A stretch of 64,000 nt of DNA from Thiosocius sp963736445. GTDB lineage: Bacteria; Pseudomonadota; Gammaproteobacteria; Chromatiales; Chromatiaceae. The first letter of the stretch is position 1, and every line of letters begins with the position of its first letter. The notes beneath the pieces were generated by a model. That model saw only the letters and a list, made by a program, of their open reading frames with translations. It was not told the DNA's origin and made no database searches. The translations under genes were made by a program, and so were the position numbers. Below, in pieces: positions 18,901-25,079 of the stretch. The DNA lies in assembly GCA_963736445.1 (NCBI GenBank), contig CAVTOY010000017.1, positions 3,122-67,121 of the forward strand, in the 5' to 3' direction.

Positions 18901-19509
18901 AGACTGCCCGGTACCGACAGCAAGCAGGCGTTGCCGATCGCCACGCAGCAGCGTTCGATTACCGGCAGCCATGCCGGCAGTGAATCGGCAATGCCGCTGG
19001 CCGATCTCATCGCGTTCAATGGCCTGACGCTGTTCGACCTGGACCAGTTCAGTGTTTCGGTGCCGACACTCGACCCGGCAGCCGGTCGGGCCATCTACCT
19101 GCGCAATTCCTTGCACATCGATGTCGATGGTGATGGCGGCGAAGTGAGCTTTTTGACCCCGGTGAAACCCGACGACGATGCCACGCCGGTATTCGAAGTA
19201 CCCGGCATCATCGGTTTCTACGAAGAATCGGTGGACGTCGACCTGCCTGGGCTGTCGTTGCCGGTACCGGTATTGAGCACCGAAGCCGCCGGCAACAACG
19301 ACACGCCGCTGCTGCGCGTCCCCGGACTGGGCTTCGAAGAGGTGCCCCTGGGGCGCATCCGCTTCGAGAACACGGCCTTCGCGCTGCAACTCGCGTGGCA
19401 GGACGGCAAGCTCGGCGTGTTGATCGCCGGCGATGATCTTTTCGTGCCGTTCGACGGCAACTTCTTCCTCGGCATCATTGTTGCGCTCGGCGACGGGCCA
19501 GGTAACTGA
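12925..19509 (+). CDS. Giant beta-rich protein of unknown function with lectin-like insert
   Basis: A 2194-residue open frame without interruption, about 10% of the window. No signal peptide, membrane helix or known catalytic motif is visible. Residues 1-780 are dominated by alternating polar/hydrophobic strands of the type LQLANLRIEGGFTSEG, suggestive of an extended beta structure. Residues about 787-911 are helical and acidic (NRWQAEIEPELDELIDEDNR), a possible coiled coil. Beta-rich sequence resumes to about 1340, followed by a proline linker (PVPPPPSG). Residues about 1356-1580 resemble a concanavalin/LamG-type jelly roll (VVFHVQNERTFYRFRM, then GHVGLDSWWNSGARFDDLQL). The remainder is again strand-rich and ends with repeated PGL/PGI motifs. 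I do not recognise the whole. It is coupled to the OmpA-domain gene. TamB/AsmA-like or VPS13-like lipid-groove architecture is a speculation from the strand pattern only. Confidence 0.8.
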   Translation: MNTLNSFDSLFAAVDLRPLQPMLDQLFGDLTEHIEIADFFESEEDGVVSYTLILGVRQSILFPVPGFSNIQLGIVRDNEDEMPLILGELVVEGAPLRVSIRHFPLRVVINNPLLQPVVAEEDEAEVLDGFSFELEGALAVGADLAIAAELESFSLPPFTIVGTGILLGLQTCRLITQAADVDDELLELGFDDNFRGMHAASAQFYWDIPFAVVGGGLPGLRADLERLALGNQGISVAATLTWPVAQDGRQFGLAHTELHGALFGWECALEQLQLVIERNTPIGTSATAYLRIPFLDRIVRTELGYREADDQGYRFNLIIDQAGGPLISVVLGDDSYALQLANLRIEGGFTSEGEFAVEGQADITLGLPGLTVTATTAQLSVEHLSSHDVLRITLPQVEIEGYGELEQAQLIVVFADDDEGNPELQMLELVATVQWQDISDRIQLDLSLPLLPLPPDNAEVTLRALWIGDQLQFTLDAALDEVDNLWRFIPEAARPQVDDARIEIALVFDGDDFKGELGLAFALRLPDFAGLLPVGISDALSIETADESDQIHLRFVAEIGTPADDDSAGKLTATVEDPLSLSLQLPGLALPQAPIQIAITDIGIALAADGAEISGIFEFSGDFILHPILPESAFGSAPPMMAQQLDRLLKLASQVDLRGTAALKMGIAIDNAWFEAECTFDQAGLELDLFDMLAGVTGAADTLFGAGTANEIDLDIDVAVELRRISLSIGSATPSADGVPFGFGISAMFSFAGQSADLVFDLTHESLSFGIDQLRIPIAIPQLPLNRADLDRLRDAAGQWDYVNRWQAEIEPELDELIDEDNRQLDEARELLAQYQDGDAEAYALFELEFRTIPAIQKRVFDVVGRKFLYQAALAVHQMLGRLGVEGSQATYQQGMEIYQDAVDAVLGSLHFDTQLQFEISDARFVLPFNDPSAIRVEGGASIKGFAPDDPLAPLGDLVFKLGLSADAIYFAVEGGAASIPLPDFGRYPGSAVHLDRLVIGYGYSKNSLKIDFAGELILSERLIDDADTSAELGFGIRLPENNKLQFKLDLIPVTLGEVDFVIPLVAFDIDLRSDRPPPAAPLGTCRPAWDGLQLHVPGIVHADLRRLAFSPFFGPLPAANYDYIYDLELGNDEVGLRHVADYRMIAPIAGTIPIPFLADTVPFFERFCLDLRIAGFGLKFDLARPFPKPSPLLIFELLGFLSDTSVPIDPNGHIAALMYAELYHGRITVPERIQALFPAANGILGQDLQAKIDVTTIIAMYQQLQGLWDALRQRLADSTASTGDWLQELADNPPAVAIAELLRLLPESLTTLQLEGRFLHFEASATFMLELANDINAEFGDAAQPVPPPPSGEAYELVYANDFSAASLVGWQRYNHGLKRGVGNWRVVQGQLLQDNNVGDNSPGRYGAMLVYEALEIDDLRLLVSASSTDNDGLGVVFHVQNERTFYRFRMTEEQHEWRLDKLDDGRVTTLFSSERSFVRDKRYDIRLETVSRAGVGAGLPTRNARRGNGRPGEPLDVDALVVAKQRQPLSITRIRIWVDGVAWCDVDDADDALTYGHVGLDSWWNSGARFDDLQLFARWQPILGIGQPLHADALPALASTLSGPSGEPPAALAAFSRQDIAAAMASAPALAVAMTARVGLAGSRVFSMIGWMGSDGHYGLLSRLGLSPLQLNVAGIQIPLPLQMDGRLALSGHSAGADSYVEAEAKGYADWALLPGGAGGVPLARLLIGTAEAPVTLRISSDREFALQGAGELQLFAQQLVIEGELDVSHAHAQINGALTFAPDVFIAGQRLLSLQAAMQGHVGPGQAMVLQGAGTLSLFGRAFTAGSVHIAERVIELNAELGAGSRIGSWSPAGLPLKQIRLALAGRLDFGSSVPALRLRGDGGFKLYGVQVEGNCRIEAQGNDWLLAASGRLFWQGRNWIDGSLTLSDDGIEISGRADFGIRLTPTQLPAGIEIAGLHLRASVSGHFTLNSAGQLVSWTFDLDWQLAVRLPGTDSKQALPIATQQRSITGSHAGSESAMPLADLIAFNGLTLFDLDQFSVSVPTLDPAAGRAIYLRNSLHIDVDGDGGEVSFLTPVKPDDDATPVFEVPGIIGFYEESVDVDLPGLSLPVPVLSTEAAGNNDTPLLRVPGLGFEEVPLGRIRFENTAFALQLAWQDGKLGVLIAGDDLFVPFDGNFFLGIIVALGDGPGN

Positions 19510-19765
19510 TCCCGACGTGTCGCGCTGTCCGACAGCCCCATTCGCTCGGCGGACGTGAATCGGAGGTTGGTGCCGGGCCTGCGGACCGAATTGGACGGCG
19601 AAAGTAGATTCGCGGCGTCGGCCTGGCACGCCAGTTGAGCCATGTACGTGGGTTTTGGCGACTTCCACAATCCTCCTGCTGAGCACCGATCGTCTCCGCA
19701 CCGTTTCGTTTGCGTCAGTTCAACGCTGTCGGATATCTAAGATACTGGGGCCTTGCCAAGGCAAA
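19510..19765. other. Gap between convergent genes
   Basis: A 256-bp gap between the ends of the giant gene and ornithine cyclodeaminase. I see no gene, and no clear rho-independent terminator. Confidence 0.4.
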
Positions 19766-20818
19766 CTATGCCACATCAGACATACTGGACGATCGCAACA
19801 CCATTCCATAGAGATCCCTCGGGTCGTCCGGATCGGCAACCAGATCAAGGTTTGTATACATCCCGCCCATGCCGGGTCGAATCAGCTGATCCCGGATATA
19901 TCGCAGGGCGGAAAAATCTTCGATGGCGAAACCGACGCTGTCGAACAACGTGATTTGCCGGTGGGTTTTCCGCCCTTCCAGTTCTCCCATCATTACCTGC
20001 CGCAGTTCGCTTACCGGATAGTCTGTATCCAGCTGTTGTATTTCGCCTTCGATACGGGTTTGCGGCAAGTATTCGACAAATATTTCCGAGCGCAACAGTA
20101 TTTCCTTGGCCAGCTCGGTTTTACCTGGACAGTCACCGCCTGCCGCATTGATGTGAATGCCCGGCTTGATCATGTCATCGGTCAAGATAGTGGCGTACTG
20201 TTTGTCAGCGGTAATCGCCGTGATAATGTCAGCGCCGTCTACGGCTTCACCGGTTGATTCACATCGGGTAATTTGAAAACCCTTGCCGCGGAGATTTGCC
20301 ATGCACTTTTCTGTTGCCGCCGAGTCGATGTCATACAACCTCAACTTTTTTATACCGAGCATGGATTTGAAAGCCAGTGCCTGGAATTCAGATTGTGCAC
20401 CGTTACCGATGATCGCCATGCAGTTTGAATTTTCACGAGCCAGGTATTTAGCCGCAACGACTGAAGCAGATGCGGTTCGCAGGGCGGTCAGAATAGTCAT
20501 TTCGGAAAACAGAATGGGATAGCCGGTATAGACTTTCGACAGAACACCAAATGCAGTGACCGTCTGTAAGCCCTCTTTCATGTTTTTGGGATGACCGTTT
20601 ACGTACTTGAAACCGTAAAGCTCCCCATCACTGATTGGCATGAGTTCGATAACGCCGGCGTGAGAGTGAGAAGCGACTCTGGGTGTCTTGTCGAACAACT
20701 GCCAGCGTTTGAAATCTTTCTCGATGTAAGCGGCAATCCCTTTTAGGATGCTTTCCATGCCGATACTTTGGACGATTTTCATCATATGATCGACGCTCAC
20801 GAAAGGCACGATATTCAA
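19766..20818 (-). CDS. Ornithine cyclodeaminase
   Basis: A 350-residue enzyme of the ornithine cyclodeaminase/mu-crystallin family, converting L-ornithine to L-proline and ammonia with bound NAD. The length and blocks match proteobacterial ornithine cyclodeaminases: KTPRVASHSHAGVIELMPIS, LTALRTASASVVAAKYLARE, the Rossmann GNGAQSEFQALAF, ADIITAITADKQYATILTDD and HINAAGGDCPGKTEL with the catalytic aspartate. A Rossmann-fold relative acting on other amino acids cannot be excluded, but the GGDCPGKTEL block favours ornithine. Downstream of a racemase relic on the same strand, it looks like the surviving member of a D/L-ornithine catabolic unit. Confidence 0.9.
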   Translation of the reverse strand: MNIVPFVSVDHMMKIVQSIGMESILKGIAAYIEKDFKRWQLFDKTPRVASHSHAGVIELMPISDGELYGFKYVNGHPKNMKEGLQTVTAFGVLSKVYTGYPILFSEMTILTALRTASASVVAAKYLARENSNCMAIIGNGAQSEFQALAFKSMLGIKKLRLYDIDSAATEKCMANLRGKGFQITRCESTGEAVDGADIITAITADKQYATILTDDMIKPGIHINAAGGDCPGKTELAKEILLRSEIFVEYLPQTRIEGEIQQLDTDYPVSELRQVMMGELEGRKTHRQITLFDSVGFAIEDFSALRYIRDQLIRPGMGGMYTNLDLVADPDDPRDLYGMVLRSSSMSDVA

Positions 20819-20940
20819 GTCGCCATGCCATTTTTGAACTCTCGGTCATTTCAGATCTCTCCGGTGGGAAAGTGCATGGTTACAGTGGGATAGCTGGCGT
20901 TGAGTTGGGAGTCGCGCGCTGACATCAACCGGAATAATAA

Positions 20941-21417
20941 TCATACCGATGCAGGTACCATTACCTTGGTAACAAATGGGGACGTCATAGCGCGGACTAG
21001 CGCGCCGTAGTTCAACTGGAAGATCACTTCTGCATCGACCGTGAGTTCGAAGCATTCAGACTCGAGGATGAGTTGCTCGCTACTAGCCCCCATGACGTCT
21101 ATTCCGTTAGGTGCTTGCAGGCCGGACGAGTCGATATCCTGCTGTCCGACAGCAAGGGTGGCTTGCGTTACCAAGCCCCGATCAGCGACAGGCGGGACTT
21201 CGATCGGGCAGGTGACTTCGGCGATCCGGCCACTGAACATGTTCAGGTTTTTCTTCTCGCGGGGTTTGCTTGCATCACAATAGACAATCGCGGTGGCGAC
21301 ACGTGGTTTGTCTGCTGTGGCGGGAATTTGTGCGGATCTTACTTCGTGGTCTTGGGCAGCAATTTTGAGGGCGGATTTAGACGCCTTCAAAGGCACGCTG
21401 GACGGGACGCCTAACAT
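20941..21417 (-). pseudogene. Alanine/ornithine racemase-family C-terminal relic
   Basis: The last 80 or so residues match the C-terminal barrel of the PLP-dependent alanine/ornithine racemase family: RGLVTQATLAVGQQDIDSSG, then a GIDVMGASSEQLIL block and FQLNYGALVRAMTSPFVTKV. The first 70 residues of the open frame do not resemble the family, and the N-terminal TIM barrel with the PLP lysine is absent, so this is a decayed or recombined remnant. It ends 122 bp upstream of ornithine cyclodeaminase on the same strand. An intact gene there would interconvert D- and L-ornithine, matching the neighbour. Confidence 0.7.
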
Positions 21418-21838
21418 ACCTACTCCTTTTGAGTATGAGTCTCAGAGGAGGCGACGGGATCGTGCCGATTAGTATTGGCCGATGGTCAACGAGTGGTCCC
21501 AACTAAGGTCCGGGTGCTGCGGAAACGAGTCCGCATAGGGCGAACGCAGCGACCACTCTAGCACGCTGTGGCATCAACTCTTAGAGAAGAACCGACCAAT
21601 CGACAGCTCAGGCATTTGGTCAGAGGGCTTGTTATTCAAGATGGCACATGTCGGCAGTTTTGTACTTATTCGTGCTTAACAACGCAGAGAAGGGTAAGAA
21701 TCAGGAACTTCCTGAACGGTATATCATGGACTTTTCTGATTCCTGTTGAGCGGTGACAGTTTTTTGAACAGGCCGGCACATTCAACCGCTCATATTCCTG
21801 TCCTTGGATATTTTTATCTGGCCTGAACGGATTTCCAC
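21418..21838. other. 420-bp gap between racemase relic and mlrC
   Basis: I find no remnant of the missing racemase N-terminus and no other gene. The region presumably contains the divergent promoters. Confidence 0.4.
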
Positions 21839-23324
21839 ATGAGTTTCAATGTTCTGACGGCTGAACTTTCCCATGAAACCAATACCTTCAGCCTGCACAA
21901 AACCGGAAAACAAGCCTTCATGGCTCGCTATGCCCTGATGGGCGCAGCAGCAATCGTCGAGCGTGGCGACGAGAATACGGAACTTGCTGGTTTCCTTGAT
22001 GCCGGTCGTGTGCATGGCTGGCGAGTCACGCATGTTCTCAGTGCTGCTGCCGGGCCAAGCGGTAATATCAGGCGCAAAGCGTTTGACTGGCTCTGTGAGC
22101 CGATCCTCGCCAGCATAAAGAAATATCCGTTCGACGGACTGCTGCTCGGCTTACACGGCGCGATGGGGCTAGATTTCTGTGAAGATGGCGAAGGCGAATT
22201 GCTGCGGCGTGTCCGTGATGTGGTGGGCAAGGAGATGCCAATTGCTATCACACTTGATTCACATGCAAATGTCAGCGAGCAGATGTGCGCGCTGGCGGAC
22301 ATCATTGTTTCGTTCAAAACATACCCGCACATTGATATGCGTGACACCGGACGCCAGGCTGGAGATATTCTCCAACGAACGATGTCCGGTGAAATAAGAC
22401 CGCGCACCATCCGCGTCAGCCGCCCCATGCTTGAAGAGATCAATGGCGGCCGCACAGACATCGGCCCGATGATCGAACGCATTGCAGCGGCGCGTGCTTA
22501 TGAGGAGCAGGCAGATGTCTTTGCCGTGAGCATCAATGCAGGTTTTGCCAGTGCCGATGTCGCCACGGTTGGGCCGACGGTGTTGGTGAGCGGACAGGGG
22601 GATTTTGCTGCGCACACTGCTTTCGCTGAAACGGTTGCTGATGATATTTGGAGCCGTCGCTTTGAGGTGCTCAATGAATATCTCAGCGTTGACGAGGCGG
22701 CTGCGATTGCTGTCAACTTACGAGCCCGGCAAGGGACCGCTGGTAATTGCCGATTACGCAGATAATCCTGGCGCCGGCGGCTATGGCGATTCAACGGAGT
22801 TGTTGCGCGCATTGCTCGATGCGGGCGTGAGCAATGCGTGTTTTGGTCCCATGGTGGATGGTGCGGCAGTGCATGTGCTGCAGACTGCTGTTGTTGGCGA
22901 ACATATTCAGATTTCGCTTGGCGGCAGGACCGATCCAGACTTCGGTGGCGGTCCACTTGCAGTTGAGGCCGAACTCGTCTCTCTCAGCGACGGGCATTTC
23001 ACTGGCGATGGTCCAATGATTCACGGGCTCCACGGCAGTTTCGGCCCCAGTGCCGTAATCCGTGTCGGCGGCATTGAAGTATTGGTTGTCACCATCCCCC
23101 GGCAAATACTTGATTTGCAGCAATTCAGAGCCTTCGGTATCGATCCGCAGAACAAACATGTCGTGGCGCTAAAGTCGATGCAGCACTTCCGCGCAGCGTT
23201 CGAACCGATTTCGGGACAAATTATAGTCTGTGACAGTGGCGCACTTTGCACCCCACGTTACGACCGACTACCGTATCGCAACGTGCCAAGACCGATTTTT
23301 CCGTTAGACCCGTCAGCAAGCTGA
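21839..23324 (+). pseudogene. M81-family metallopeptidase (MlrC-like), frameshifted
   Basis: Residues of an M81/MlrC protein are encoded in two frames. The N-terminal domain runs from 21839 (ELSHETNTFS zinc-site start, LLLGLHGAMG, TLDSHANVSEQM, FKTYPHIDMRDTG) to about 22715 in one frame. The C-terminal domain (GPLVIADYADNPGAGGYGDS, then GPMVDGAAVHVL, ending FPLDPSAS) continues one frame later. A single-base indel near 22710-22730 explains it; read-through in the first frame ends at 22765. The M81 family includes MlrC, which finishes microcystin degradation. The context beside ornithine cyclodeaminase suggests amino-acid or small-peptide catabolism. It is either a pseudogene or a sequencing error. 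Confidence 0.85.
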
Positions 23325-23959
23325 TCTGTTCTCAGCTTGTTGAGAAATGCAGAGCACTCAAGCAAGGAAGTGGTCCTGGCCGTTCTACAACGGTTCCGGT
23401 GCCTGGTACCGGAAGAGTTACGCAGGCGGAGATGTCTTGTGCGTTGTGACGTTGCCGCCACCGGGTTACTGGTCTCGTCGTTCGGCGTTCGCTAGGCCTG
23501 CCAGGCGATTCGGGAGTCTAGGGCCCGTGAGCCCAATAAGACGATTCTAGTCAAGCTCCACCAGCCGCGGAAAATCACGTTCAATGCCAGCAAGTCGCGC
23601 TTGCGCACAGCGTGCGCGCCGGGCGTACCCGGGAGACCGGATCCGCGATCCGGACGAATGGCGCGCACGGCCCACCCTGCTGGCTTCTCTCTCACCGGGC
23701 GCGCTTGGGAGATATGTCTGTTGTTCAATACACGACTAAATTAAATGATCGTTTGTTTTCGACAGACAATCAGTAGAGGGCAGGCGCGACTCCCTTCTCG
23801 AAGCATCCGAAGCGAAAAAAATGTTTTATATTAAAAACAGCGAGTTGAAGGTATTTTTCATTCTTTTTTTACGGCTTGGCACGCCAACTGCACCACACCC
23901 AGTGTGAGCAGAAACGCTCAACACTTGAACCTCGAACCCAATAGACTGGAGATACCGAC
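23325..23959. other. Gap with AT-rich leader before peptide gene 1
   Basis: The first 450 bases hold nothing recognisable. From about 23800 the DNA becomes strikingly AT-rich compared with its surroundings (runs of A and T to 23870), the kind of bendable tract often upstream of sigma-54 promoters. The promoter itself is listed separately. Confidence 0.5.
23876..23892 (+). promoter_or_regulatory. Sigma-54 type promoter of peptide gene 1
   Basis: TTGGCACGCCAACTGCA matches the -24/-12 consensus TGGCAC-N5-TTGC with one mismatch. The GG (23878-23879) and GC (23890-23891) are separated by exactly ten bases. Initiation would give a leader of about 57 bases containing a hairpin (GAGC/GCTC arms within GTGTGAGC...GCTCAACAC). 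The same promoter recurs at 24507. Confidence 0.75.
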
Positions 23960-24190
23960 ATGCTGACCATCAAAGACCTTTCCGCAAGCAAAGAACTCGA
24001 CCGTGCCGCTATGACCGACGTGCGTGGTGGCTTCCTGCCCGGCATATTCAATTTGCCGGTTATCGACGCCGGTTCGCACTTCCTGGCACAGGGTCAGGCC
24101 CTGGCCGTCGATCAGAGCTACAACCTGGGTGGCCTGAACCTGGTCATCAACAACCAGGAGCAGAACGCCGTTTCCGGCCAGGTCAGCTAA
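23960..24190 (+). CDS. Small double-glycine leader peptide precursor 1
   Basis: A 76-residue protein. Residues 1-24 (MLTIKDLSASKELDRAAMTD then VRGG) form a leader ending in Gly23-Gly24, the cleavage site recognised by C39 peptidase domains of peptide-exporting ABC transporters. The 52-residue remainder is rich in N, Q, G and A and contains IDAGSHFLAQGQ and a terminal NNQEQNAVSGQVS. There are no cysteines, so no disulfide or lanthionine is expected. The leader is identical in protein to that of the gene at 24591. A class II microcin/bacteriocin-like or surface/amyloid-like secreted peptide are both possible. No transporter is encoded in the window. Confidence 0.8.
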   Translation: MLTIKDLSASKELDRAAMTDVRGGFLPGIFNLPVIDAGSHFLAQGQALAVDQSYNLGGLNLVINNQEQNAVSGQVS

Positions 24191-24236
24191 CCGGCACCCG
24201 GCTTACATCTCGCGCAATAAGGCGCATCCTCCCGTG

Positions 24237-24266
24237 AACGGGGGTCTTCGGACCCCCGTTTTTTTT
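24237..24266 (+). terminator. Terminator of peptide gene 1
   Basis: Ten-bp perfect stem AACGGGGGTC/GACCCCCGTT with a TTCG tetraloop followed by a run of T to 24266. It is identical in stem and loop to the terminator at 24896. Confidence 0.95.
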
Positions 24267-24506
24267 GTGCGCTCCGCGCCACGCGTCCCCGGGCCTCGGA
24301 CCCTTTCGCCGGCGCTGAGGAGGGCCCGGGAACAGGCGGCCGCCGGATCGTCGTGTAACACCGAACGGATAGGTGGCAGTTGTTTGTGAGATGCGAACAC
24401 TCAATGCGGCCGGTGCTGACCTTGTGTATGGGAGATACGGGGCGGGTTGCCAAAAAGTTATTGAAATACAATGCCTTCGATAGTTTTGTCTGTTCTTCCA
24501 CGCAAC

Positions 24507-24523
24507 TTGGCACGCCAACTGCA
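24507..24523 (+). promoter_or_regulatory. Sigma-54 type promoter of peptide gene 2
   Basis: TTGGCACGCCAACTGCA, identical to the promoter at 23876, with GG at 24509-24510 and GC at 24521-24522. The downstream leader up to the ATG is also nearly identical to that of peptide gene 1, including the hairpin. Confidence 0.75.
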
Positions 24524-24590
24524 ACACACGAGGTGTGAGCAGAAACGCTCAACACTTGAACCCCGAAACCAACAGACTGGAGATACTGAC

Positions 24591-24851
24591 ATGCTGACCA
24601 TCAAAGACCTTTCCGCAAGCAAAGAACTCGATCGTGCCGCCATGACCGACGTGCGTGGTGGTTCGGACGCGTTGAGCGTTATGCCGCTGCCGGGCTTCGC
24701 TATCGCGAACGCACCGACCATCGACGCCGGTGCACACTTCCTCGTCCAGGGCCAGAGCGCAGTCATTAGCCAGGCGGGGAACGTGGGTGGCTTCAATGGC
24801 GTTGCCAACTGGCAGCACCAGAACGGCGTTGCGGGCCAGTTCGTCAGCTAA
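24591..24851 (+). CDS. Small double-glycine leader peptide precursor 2
   Basis: An 86-residue paralogue of the protein at 23960. The 24-residue leader ending VRGG is the same, and the core differs: it has a ten-residue longer variable start (SDALSVMPLPGFAIANAPT) and then the shared pattern IDAGAHFLVQGQ...NVGGFNG..NWQHQNGVAGQFVS. Conservation is highest in the leader and in the I-D-A-G-x-H-F-L and Q-N-x-V-x-G-Q positions. Each copy has its own promoter and terminator, so they are duplicated transcription units rather than one operon. Start ATG at 24591 is the position equivalent to copy 1. Confidence 0.8.
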   Translation: MLTIKDLSASKELDRAAMTDVRGGSDALSVMPLPGFAIANAPTIDAGAHFLVQGQSAVISQAGNVGGFNGVANWQHQNGVAGQFVS

Positions 24852-24895
24852 CACCAAGTCGGTCTGCCGCACTCCCTTCGGGGCGTGCCACGACG

Positions 24896-24925
24896 AACGG
24901 GGGTCTTCGGACCCCCGTTTTTTTT
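24896..24925 (+). terminator. Terminator of peptide gene 2
   Basis: Stem AACGGGGGTC/GACCCCCGTT with TTCG loop and eight T residues, a duplicate of the terminator at 24237. Confidence 0.95.
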
Positions 24926-24929
24926 GGGT

Positions 24930-25017
24930 GCGCCATCGGTGCGTCTTCTGCGGCGCTCTCTCAGCTATTCGCACGACCGTCTAAGAAAGCCGTCTGCCTG
25001 CGGCCTGTTCGTTACGC
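24930..25017 (+). repeat. 88-bp repeat, copy 1
   Basis: Begins GCGCCATCGGTGCGTCTTCT and ends GGCCTGTTCGTTACGC. It matches 27365-27452 over its whole length with about a dozen substitutions and no gap. It sits directly behind the second peptide terminator. Confidence 0.75.
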
Positions 25018-25079
25018 GCGCCGCAGCCCGTAGAATGCGTGGCTATGATATTCGCATCTGAGTCGGGCAAAGGGTGTCT

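Noticed and set aside
18661..19701. 346-codon minus-strand frame opposite the end of the giant gene
   Set aside because: Arginine-rich shadow of the giant gene, no motif, no ribosome binding site.
22705..22735. Programmed +1 frameshift in mlrC
   Set aside because: No slippery site or stimulatory structure is evident and M81 genes are not known for recoding; indel or sequencing error is simpler.
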